A stretch of 64,000 nt of DNA from Ectobius pallidus (lineage: Eukaryota; Arthropoda; Insecta; Blattodea; Ectobiidae), in NCBI GenBank assembly GCA_964059195.1, contig CAXKWD010000005.1, forward strand, positions 43,973,825 to 44,037,824. Reading direction: 5' to 3'. The notes beneath the pieces are model-generated. The model saw nothing but the letters and a program-made list of their open reading frames with translations, was not told the DNA's origin and did not search any database. The translations under genes were made by a program, and so were the position numbers. Shown here in pieces: positions 47,501-55,017 of this stretch (its first letter is position 1; every line of letters starts with the position of its first letter).

Positions 47501-48023
47501 CGAAGGATGTGCGCAGACTCAGAGCCTTGCAATAAGATTCTCTATCTTCTATGACAAGGGCTTGAATTGCCTGAACATAATTGAAGAAACGTGTCTTTAT
47601 AAACTCGACACTAGATAGTTTAGCCTGAGATTCTTGCTGGGCCGCAACTAACTTAGCCTCAGCTTCCTGCTGGGCCGCAACTAACTTAGCCTCAGCTTCC
47701 TGCTGAGCTTGCCTTTGGAAAATTAAATTGTCTAGGTGAGAAAGGGCTTGGAAAACGGTTTCTTCGACTTCCTCCCTATAAGCCATTTCGGCATCAGAAA
47801 ATTCTAACTCCTCGATCTGAGATTGTATGTCTTGAAAATCATTACTAAGTTTTGTCATTGTATCTTTGCGCCTAAGCAGGTCTTGAATAGAAATTTCACT
47901 AGAACTAGTGAGATCAGCTATTATATTGGCTTGGCGGGTAATACGACTCTTAACAGGGGTTCGTTTAGCCTTAAGGGCCGCGAATTCAGGACCCGGATTA
48001 GTCATATTTGATGAGATTTGCAA
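44523..48023 (-). CDS. BEL/Pao Gag-protease fusion with integrase end pieces
   Basis: One uninterrupted frame of 1166 codons. Residues 1-220 are rich in coiled coil and include a 12-residue QQEAEAKLVA-type repeat in near-identical copies (about 106-135). Residues 245-420 match the Gag region DUF1759 (LPHFSGDPATWIEFRD). Cys/His knuckles lie at 453-516 (CLCC, CQVC, CKICKGKH). A DUF1758 retropepsin follows, with active-site ALLDSGSD near 564-571. At about residue 817 the protein jumps past the whole reverse transcriptase and RNase H to the segment before integrase. An integrase zinc-binding domain (HFNHIKLNHAG with CTTC, about 995-1037) follows. At about 1053 it jumps past the catalytic integrase core to the C-terminal DUF5641 (1060-1155). 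Both deletions keep the frame. It could still make Gag and protease. Confidence 0.9.
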   Translation of the reverse strand: MQISSNMTNPGPEFAALKAKRTPVKSRITRQANIIADLTSSSEISIQDLLRRKDTMTKLSNDFQDIQSQIEELEFSDAEMAYREEVEETVFQALSHLDNLIFQRQAQQEAEAKLVAAQQEAEAKLVAAQQESQAKLSSVEFIKTRFFNYVQAIQALVIEDRESYCKALSLRTSFEELFSEYKTEYSRIDVLELNESIKLQRLQVESAFHETIGILRSSIDETKHHYEPNQAILANQSSPQFVPSLPKLPEIRLPHFSGDPATWIEFRDTFNSLIIEHKHISNMDKFQYLKSCLAPEVMTVIQNIPVSAATFDVAWSTLSARFDNDRLIANTHLEKLFSPPVLERNSAESLQKFVDHFISTVHALNSLNVGVELSDLIIAKIVLDKLPPFLIKEWESSLAPGKMPSLKDLFTFLESRIRVFQMTDSALRSQPVKPIVSNTTIPKGKVASSKPKCLCCNNGFHELQHCEVFKAMDFSNRDNFVKTQRLCQVCYYSKGHAPYCSTYTCKICKGKHGTYLHNPAHINGNQSANTAGVMSVFQPQPSCLLPTATVLVMHRDGHSVEATALLDSGSDCNLMSNRLFNHLKLSPHHQRTTLAGILSSKADSLKMTSISIKSVTTSWHCNTNVIIVPEISTSKFPRKPVNTTNWNIPPNLSLADASFNIPKYVDLLLGVEIYSQIVCAGQISAPNMPVIQNSHLGWYFAGKLPQPARSEHNMALQNMHNRQRKSRPSNKVSKKPDHSSGSPTHYSAFLTADQDISRQLSQFWELEKNSNSDSILDDSICEKHFVDNTQRDSEGRYVVKLPFLSDPQTLGSTKLQAYKGSSSLENRSTSNPTLSEDNCKFKDENIALDHMEPDLLPETRVVSLMEATTSNLNSYLFKFEYLKTIRVMSYVLRFMNNSRKIHNSIKGPLMPSELNKALQCCVRLIQQEVYASEIRDLLSNHDVNSSSKLKQLDPFLDKDSVIRVGGRLERSSIPFEAKHQMLLPADHAFTKQLIHFNHIKLNHAGSQLVISHLRERFWIPSIRKVVRSVLRKCTTCFRFNIQTFQQKMADLPVYRVNPISPFTTRSRWNTLQQLSNNLWKKWSTDYLHTLQRRSKWTKVLSDIPLGTPVLIIEDNLPPQRWSLGIAHCTHPGPDGLIRVVTVRTATGLFKRPIVKLAPLPISEAND

Positions 48024-48497
48024 AGTCTTTTACAATAAATAATTGTTCAGTGTTAAATCAATTGCCCGCGTTTCGGGAATTACACATAGACGTTTACAAT
48101 GGTCATGATTGAGATAAACAGACAAAACAGTTAAAATCCACTTGAAATTGTGTAGAATCTGTATCAGGTGTTTGTATTGTTGTCTGTGAGATTGTACAAT
48201 ATTTTACAAATTGACAAATATTACAATATGATAGTCAGGTAGCTCCGTACCTAGATCTCAAACGTGTTGAGGACACGGAGATATGCTTGATATTATTAAA
48301 ACTTGATAATAATAGTGATGCTAATGTTTATGAAACAACACTTATGTTGTTGCTAAATGCAATACTTTGCATGAATTCAAACAGGCTTGCAAATGCCTGG
48401 AGAGATTTATGTATTATATAGTATAAGATGAATTATTTATGATAATCAAGCAAATGCACTGAATTTAATTCAATTTCGGAGCAGCCAGTAATATCTA

Positions 48498-48607
48498 AAC
48501 ATGTTAGTAATATCAACGGCCTGATGGACCTTCAACATGATAGTAATATCAACGGCCCGGTGGACCAACAACATGTTAGTAATATCCGGCCCGGAGGACC
48601 AACAACA
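48498..48607 (-). promoter_or_regulatory. BEL leader: triplicated repeat containing the primer-binding site
   Basis: Three tandem units (48498-48533, 48534-48569, 48570-48603), each starting AACATG(T/A)TAGTAATATC, abut the 5' LTR. On the minus strand the unit nearest the LTR reads TGGTCCTCCGGGCCGGAT five or six bases after the LTR, the position of a primer-binding site. It is nearly complementary to the 3' end of insect tRNA-Tyr as I remember it (about 16 of 18 positions). The other two units carry related but less matching versions. Confidence 0.6.
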
Positions 48608-49771
48608 TGTTACCGCAAGGCGACCCTTCCTCTGGTAGTGGACCGTATTGAAAACTATTTGTGGGTTCGATTCCCGGCGATAACATGCGGAGGAGAGAAG
48701 AATTGAGGAGAAGAATTGGGTTTCATTTCCAATCTTCAAATGGGTAAATTGATATACAAGAAATATGCACATGTGAACGATGACGTTGCTTGATCAACAC
48801 AAACTTGATGGTCTGGAATATATGCACTTCTTGAAATCTGCAGTTCTAGTTGTATCCAAGTACACATATATAGATGCACTGGTAGACTGTATTAATTCGG
48901 AGGACCACTTGTTGATGTAATAAATATAGCCTGTCGAAATTGTTATTTCGAAACTAGAAGATTGTATTGAATGCTGAAATTTAAGACTATTCACAGCACT
49001 AGTTCAGAAAAAAGAAGATTGCATAAATAAGCTGTTAACACTTTATTGCCAAGCATAAATGTCTGTATTTATTTAACAATTCGAAGTTGCATGAAGTCTC
49101 TTTATGACTACTAAATCTCACCGAATTGAAGACTAATCATAGTCCTTGTCTTGTGAATTATATTACTCACAGAATTGAAATGATTGATATCTCCTTATGA
49201 AGGTTCAGTGTCCAGAGATAGAACGAAGCACCTTTAGCGACGTCTAGATGAATCCCTGTGATGTTGAAATTATGTTGAACTATGTAAGAACATTGGAATT
49301 CTTAATCCAACACAAATGAAGATAAAAGGCATTTCGCCCGAAATTTAGCACTGTATGACGTGCTAAATGATTTGTTGAATAGAGCACATTGCCCTAGAAA
49401 AAGAGAATGGAACACTCAAATCGTTGTCCATTTTGAAGAAGAAGGATGAAGTGAATAATAAGGACAATTGAAGGTTGAAACAATAAAAAATCGCTAACCC
49501 AATAATAATAGCTTCACTTGTAAATAAGATTAATTAATCAATACATTAAAACGCACTATGCTAATATAATAATAAATAAAATAAAAACAGAATTGATAAA
49601 TTAGTAGTTATTTAAAAAATAAATAAATAATTTTGGAGTTGAGATTAAAATAACAATTGCCAAGACATACATTGAATTGATTGACTGTAAGCCTATACAG
49701 ACAAATGAAAATCAAAGCCATCTGAAGTAAATTTATGGCAAGCAAGAAAGAAGGTATTACATGACGTAACA
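48608..49771 (-). repeat. 5' LTR of the BEL/Pao element
   Basis: 1164 bp, TGTTA...TAACA. It should hold promoter and polyadenylation signals; no clear TATA box was pinned down. Confidence 0.95.
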
Positions 49772-50460
49772 CTCGGGGTTCTCCCATTTCCCCCTTTGAT
49801 TCCACTAACACTCTCCACTTCATCTCACCTTTCCCCCTTTTCATCCCCATCCCGTTTCCACTTCTGTTATTGAGTCTGCTTCGGCAGTCAGAGCCCTTTA
49901 GGGGCCTCTCCCGTTCTCCCCGCTGCTTGTGGTCCAGAGGCTGTTGGTGGTGTGTGTTGCGAACCTTTCGGGGCTCCCGGTAGGAGGTACCGCAGGGGGT
50001 GGCGCACAAGTGGCATGGTACTAGGATTGTTGGATGTAGGGGAGTTCCGTGGGGGCCCAAGGGAGGCTCTGCGGATTCGGGGCGGCCTGTGGGCAAGCAA
50101 CTCATCCCATCCCGGAGGTAGGTACAATAAGTCGGCTGCGGTGCTTAGGGGCGTTCCCACCCCGCCTCCTCGCCTTCAAGGGCACAACATAGAAATAGAA
50201 ATAGAAATAGAAGGGGCTAAATGCACCTCTAAGCTGGATTTTTAATTTTCGCTTTCGTTCGCGAGTTATGAGTAAAAAACTGGCAGAAAACGTGATTTTT
50301 TTTTTGCTCTATCGAAGCATCAGTTTTCAATAATACATTTCATTTGTCAAATTAATTGCAAGTGGCTTTTCCGTTTTTTCTCATAACTTGGACATAAAAG
50401 AATCGCGAGTTTTTCAATATACCGCATGGAATTATAGATCGCATCGATTCTGCCGGTCAC

Positions 50461-50634
50461 CTTAGCCGCCGTAGCTTAAGGCTGCCTTAGATCCGTAGTG
50501 AAGGAGGCTGTGGTTTCGAGTTCCACCTCCTCATGAGTGTTTGTGTAATAAGGAAAAATGGAAAACTAGGAAAACAAAACTAGAATAAACAAGATAAATA
50601 ATTCAGAAAAATTGCCTTGTGGCCGGCTAAATTA
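50461..50634 (+). repeat. tRNA-derived SINE, family C, inside the Helitron
   Basis: It starts near CCTTAGCCGCCGTAGCTTAAG (A-box-like) with GGTTTCGAGTTCCAC as B box, then GTGTTTGTGTAATAAGG and an end at TTGTGGCCGGCTAA. A reverse-oriented relative lies at 18041-18205. The Helitron sequence resumes after it. Confidence 0.72.
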
Positions 50635-51002
50635 TACTTTTAAAAATATCTGTGAGCTCACCCTGGTCGATTCGTTTGTTTATGATGTCAGGGCACGCAG
50701 ACATCTGAAATTTTCAACATAGACGAAAGAGGGATAACGATTATATTCCTAAATAGGCAAATATTGATTCATTTGGACGGAACTCACTATAAAGGGATTT
50801 CTGGGACAGGAAACTCGAATCTGAGGTCGTTTTTCCAAGCAGCGCTTTCTAATCGTGGCATGCATCTAAAGCCGGATTTTTAGCTGTAGGCTATCGTTAT
50901 AATTACTAATCGTTTTCAATATAATGTTTTTTTTATTTATCTTGCTCTTAATGTTTAATTTTTTCATTAATTATCGCGGGCGAGGCCGCGGGCACCTGCT
51001 AG

Positions 51003-52036
51003 TGATGCAATAAGTCCGAAGGGGTCACAGTTCCGAAACAAAATATTTCCCGGTGTAGTTAGGCCTACAGCAAAAGTAAAATAGTGTTCACCCCAATCGG
51101 GATACATAAATGTAACTTCCACTCCCCCCTTAGGTGGTACATACACTGTACAAATAAAAGTGATTTGTGCTTTTTTTTTAATGAAATTTTAGCTTTATAC
51201 CTGTGAAGATATTTTAAATATATCTACAAAACTGACCTACATTATACTTTTATCAAATGAATAGTGCATTAGTATGAATTTACATAGGCTCATACCGTTT
51301 TAAAATGTTTGTATTAGTGTTACAGTATATAATTATGTAAATTACAACATTATCCATGTAACAAAATAAGATTCCATGATCAAAATAGAATTGCACTATG
51401 GACATTCTTTAATGCTGCTCTGTTTTCTCTCACACTATGAAAATGTGAGAACCACAGCATCTGAGGCTCTTTTGTAGAGTAGAATTCCTAAGTGATGGCA
51501 CTTAATGAAAGAGGTGCCCCTACTGAGTGGTAATTAATCCACAGCTATTAATTTGGGTGTGCGTGAGTGAACGTGGTGAAATTATACTTCCGTCTGTCTG
51601 TGGTTAACCCTTCAATTACAAGCCAACTGCTTGCCTCTTCTCAAAATTGTCTGCAACCCTTTCAATGTACTATTGTTTAGTAGGAGGCAATAATGAAATC
51701 AAGTAAACTAACAATTTATTTGAAGTGCAAGATAGAAATTGTATTAATCACATATAGCCTAATAGACCAGCATAAAGCAGCACGCCTTTTAACTCGGGTT
51801 TAACTTTTTCACTGTTTGCATCTATCAATTTGGAACAAGTGCGCACAGACCAAAAACTATAAGTTCGCCAAATTTCACTTTTATAGCTCATCTGGAAGGG
51901 GTAAACATTAATGTCAGTGAGTGGATGAGCTACACTCTTGTATATTCTCCCCACTTAGTATCAATGTGATAATGTTATTATTATTCTTCCCCACACCTGC
52001 TTAGTGTTTAATCTCCCTTAACATGTCAACTGTTAA
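51003..52036. other. Unassigned AT-rich DNA
   Basis: No gene recognised. Confidence 0.5.
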
Positions 52037-53309
52037 TCTCTATATATAAAAGCCAAAACCCACTGACTCACTGACTGATCACAGTTTCTCAAAAACTATA
52101 CAGCCTAGGAATTTGAAACTTGGTACACATATTGCTCCTAGACTCTGGATGCGCACTAAGAAAGGATTTCAAAATCTTTGGCCTCTAAGGGCCTCTAAGG
52201 GCCAAAATAGGGTTGTAAAGTTATGAAATTCACCAAAAGGAATTCATACTGCATGTGCACAATCCCCATGACAACATAATTTTTTTTAAACTACACAGGT
52301 GGCTTTGCATGGCACTGAGATTTAATGTAGACCTAATAGATATAAAATTATGAGAAAGGCTATCAATAGAATTCCTATAAATGATTATCAACTATTTTGT
52401 GACACGAAGTAAATTTAGGAGGTCCTGGGTTCAGATATAAAATTATGAGAAAGGCTATCAATATAATTCCTATAAATGATTATAAACTATTTTGTCACAC
52501 GAAGTAAATTTAGGAGGTCCTGGGTTCTATTCTTTAGAGTTGTACTCTATTATTATAGTTAGCCTAGGACTGTGTTGCGAAAGATAGTTCATACAACATC
52601 AATAGATATAATTTCCTGATTAATTTATATTTACAATATTATCTATCTATCTTTACCTTAGTTTTTACCTCTCCATTTTGGGGTCATTTAAGCGACCCAC
52701 GTTGTCCGGGCCTTACAGGGCCGCGACCAGTCGGGAGAGGGATTATCTATGGATCACATACATACTTTCTTGACCAGACAAGGACATGGAAGACCTCCCG
52801 GATGAGTGATCAGTCTAATGCCGGGGCCACCTCCGATACAACACATACACATAGGACGAGAGACACCATTCACACACTCACTCTGAGCAAGGCGAGGATG
52901 GGATGAGGATGATAATGGCGGCCAGATGATATCTGGGGACCACTAGGGCCTAAAGTTACCAGACATTTGTCTCACAGGTGAGGAAAAATCCCGGAAAAAC
53001 CCTACCTAGGTAACTTGTCCCGACCAGGATTCGAACCAGAGTCCGCTGCGTGAGAGGAGCGAATGCATCCCCTACGCCCAGCTTTTTTCTGTATGTTTTC
53101 CAAAATTGAAACAGAACGATTAATTTTTTTAAGACATAATCAGAGTAAACTACGGTTGAAGGAGTATGTGGAATATAAATACGTCCACCGCGTTAGCTGG
53201 ACGGCTGATGATTTATAGAAGTACATTAAATCGACTTTAAATTGTGTTCACTTAACGTATATATAACTTACATAAATCTAACAATGCGAAGCATTGATGG
53301 GTCAGCTAG
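52037..53309 (+). mobile_element. Non-autonomous Helitron carrying a SINE
   Basis: The 5' end reads TCTCTATATATAAAAGCC after an A, and the 3' end reads GCGAAGCATTGATGGGTCAG followed by CTAG and T. Two tandem imperfect copies of a segment of about 105 bases (about 52335-52437 and 52438-52533, each with ATAAAATTATGAGAAAGGCT and GGAGGTCCTGGGTTC) lie inside. The family-B SINE occupies about 52670-53085. No Rep/helicase is present. Confidence 0.82.
52670..53085 (-). repeat. tRNA-derived SINE, family B, inside the Helitron
   Basis: Closely similar to 5654-6042 in the same orientation, sharing CGGGAGAGGGATTATCT, GGATCACATACATACT, ACAAATGTC-type and AGGTAACTTGTCCCGACCA blocks. On the minus strand the A-box-like TGGGCGTAGGGGATGC and B-box-like GGTTCGAATCC are both clear. 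Confidence 0.85.
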
Positions 53310-53707
53310 TCTGTATCAATAAAAACGAATGTATGTCTCTCTGTTTGTCCTTTATGCATTACTCATCCGATCGCCATGAAACTTTGCGAAGTTGTTGAGT
53401 ACACTCCCACGAAGTTTTCACATTTTTAATATTAGCTTTCGTTCGCAAGCATAATTTTTCAGTAACACATTTCAATTGTCAAATCAATTGCAGGTGGCTT
53501 TGTCTACTTTTGTCATACCTTGGAAATGAAAGCATCGCGATTGCTTGAATGTTGTAAGCCCACGCTGGTCGAATCATTTGTTTATAATGTCAAGGCACGC
53601 AGACATCCGAAATTTTGAACCTAGACGGAATAAGGATAAGGAATATAAGCCTAAATGGGCAAGCATTGTTCAATTTGGACGAAATTCACTGTGGACGGGT
53701 TTTCTGG
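53310..53707 (+). mobile_element. Helitron fragment, directly abutting the previous one
   Basis: It begins TCTGTATCAATAAAAACG at the very base after the CTAG of the preceding Helitron. It continues with sequence shared with the Helitrons at 27790 and 42937 (GTTTATAATGTCAAGGCACG, GGGTTTTCTGG), and stops where the next Helitron begins. Its own 3' end is missing. Confidence 0.72.
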
Positions 53708-53714
53708 TTATCTA

Positions 53715-54325
53715 TCTATATAAATAAAAACGCATGTCTGTATGATTGTCCTTTATGCATTACTATACCACTCATCCGATCGCCATGAAACTTTGGGAAG
53801 TTATTGAGTACACTCCCGCGAAGGTTTCTGGCATAGTACATCTATCCTGCGATAGGAATGGGAAATTCAAGGGGGAAGATGTACTGTTGCCACGTATTCC
53901 AATGACCCCAACAGACATGCCATTTGAATTCAGACGTTTACAGTTTCCGGTCCGATTCGCTTTTGCAATGACCATGAACAAAGCACAAGAACAATCGCTG
54001 CAAGTGTGTAGGCTAGATTTGGAGAATCCGTGCTTCTCACATGGACAAGCGTATGTGGCCAGCTCATGCGTCGGAAAACCTTCTGATTTAATCATGTACG
54101 CACAATACGTACAACCAAAAACAAAAACAAAACAACAAGAAAAATCGTGTATCCACAAGCACTCGAATAAATAGATATAATTAAAACGACACTTTTAAAT
54201 ATTTTCCATACGAAAACGAACAAGTTTCAATGAAAATGACATAATGTAAATTGAATGTTATCATAACGAGTTTCCTTGAATTTCCTTTCTTTTGAGGTCA
54301 CCGCAACGCGCTACGGGTACGCTAG
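53715..54325 (+). mobile_element. Helitron deletion derivative with helicase remnant
   Basis: The 5' end is TCTATATAAATAAAAACG and the 3' end GCAACGCGCTACGGGTACG followed by CTAG and T. About 110 bases of 5' sequence are joined to the last 340 coding bases of a Helitron helicase and its 3' UTR; everything between, including the Rep nuclease, is missing. Its 5' region is nearly identical to the start of the fragment at 53310. Confidence 0.85.
53830..54173 (+). pseudogene. C-terminal end of a Helitron PIF1-like helicase
   Basis: The frame, open from 53746 to 54174, holds from about codon 29 the end of a PIF1-family helicase, the DNA-unwinding part of the Helitron RepHel protein. LLPRIPMTPTDMPFEFRRLQ, PVRFAFAMTMNKAQEQSL and FSHGQAYVASSCVGKPSDL are the last conserved helicase blocks. 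In the final motif the usual Arg finger (CSRVGK-like) reads SSCVGK, and NKAQGQ reads NKAQEQ, so key residues are lost. The ATPase N-terminal half and the Rep domain are absent. The first 28 codons come from the Helitron 5' end and are not helicase. Confidence 0.85.
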
Positions 54326-55017
54326 TTTACTCTAAAAATGGAAACCTTCCCAGATCTTCTCCGGAAATAAACAATCATAATATTATTTATTGATAATGTT
54401 AAACATTGATACAGCTGTTGCTTCATACATTGGGGTAGGCCAGATGTCAGGTACCTCAAACTCCAGAATAGTAATTAATTTTGAGTTACAGGAAGGAAGA
54501 ACGCGTATATTATAATATGGAATGTAATAATATACGACACCTCCGCCTTTATTTTGTGTTCAAGACAATGAATTAAACATACTACAAAGTACATGTCAAG
54601 TGAAAAACCTTAAACCCGTTCGTCTTGCCAATTTGCACTTTCTCACTTTCTGGAATGAACGAATACTTTTTCTTCTATCAGAGCGAGTAGGAGAACTAAT
54701 ATCTGCCACGATAGTATTATCAGTGGTGATTAACATAAGTGAGAAATTATCTAAAGATCATTTTGCGAGGAGCACTGTATTCAATTACAGCTCCCCTCAT
54801 TAAATGTTTCTCCTTCTCCGGGTCGTCCTTAGTTCTAAATTTCGGAGTCTCTTCGGTGAAGGAGTCCAACGATCAAGAAACAGCATTTTCTATGTGTCAG
54901 TGACCCAGAAGAGGAGGAGGGGTTACACTTAGACCTCCAGGTTTAAGTAAGCCTGCGACAAATTCATTAGTGAAATCATATGAATATATGGCTAACAATG
55001 GACAAGTTGCAGTATTT
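54326..55017. other. Unassigned DNA
   Basis: No gene recognised; a GAGGAGGAGG tract lies near 54910. Confidence 0.5.

Larger units (their letters stand above)
43181..49771 (-). mobile_element. BEL/Pao LTR retrotransposon, complete with LTRs, non-autonomous
   Basis: The 6591-bp element has two LTRs of 1164 bp, each beginning TGTTA and ending TAACA, and is flanked by a perfect 5-bp duplication CTCGG (43176-43180 and 49772-49776), a length typical of BEL/Pao. The coding strand is minus, so the 5' LTR is 48608-49771. A leader with tandem repeats and a primer-binding site follows it, then a single frame of 1166 codons (44523-48023). By eye the LTRs differ at only two positions (43481/48908 and 44058/49485), about 0.2 percent, so insertion is recent. 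Reverse transcriptase, RNase H and the integrase core are absent, so mobility would depend on a related complete element. Confidence 0.93.
43049..50209 (+). repeat. tRNA-derived SINE, family G, split by the BEL element
   Basis: The left part (43049-43180) has an A-box-like GGTGGCTCATGCTGTAGCGC and a B-box-like GAGTTCAAATCTCGGGGCC. The right part (49777-50209) resumes at GGGTTCTCCCATTTCCCC and ends in AGAAAT repeats. Joined across the BEL element, the SINE is about 565 bp. GAAGGG borders both ends (43043-43048 and 50210-50215), a plausible target duplication in the Helitron. The frames at 49888-50245 run through this GC-richer SINE and are incidental. Confidence 0.8.
42937..51002 (+). mobile_element. 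Helitron interrupted by nested SINE and BEL insertions
   Basis: The 5' part (42937-43048) matches the start of the Helitron at 27790: a TAATAATAAGAGGTAGTGT start, CTGT array, GCAGAGATCTAGAATTT and GATGGACTGAAGGG. The 3' part (50210-51002) continues with AAATGCACCTCTAAGC, TTTCGTTCGCGAGTTATGAG and GTTTATGATGTCAGGGCACG, and ends ATTATCGCGGGCGAGGCCGC followed by GGGCACCTGCTAG and T. The terminal GCGGGC..GCCGCGGGC can form the usual 3' hairpin. A SINE at 43049-50209 and another at 50461-50634 are inserted. Without the insertions the Helitron is about 730 bp and non-coding. The 5' boundary is less certain than the 3' boundary. Confidence 0.8.

Noticed and set aside
49608..50245. Pro/Gly-rich frames of up to 165 codons
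   Set aside because: They run through the BEL LTR edge and the GC-richer SINE, with no domain.
53772..54158. 128-codon minus-strand frame
   Set aside because: Antisense shadow of the Helitron helicase fragment.
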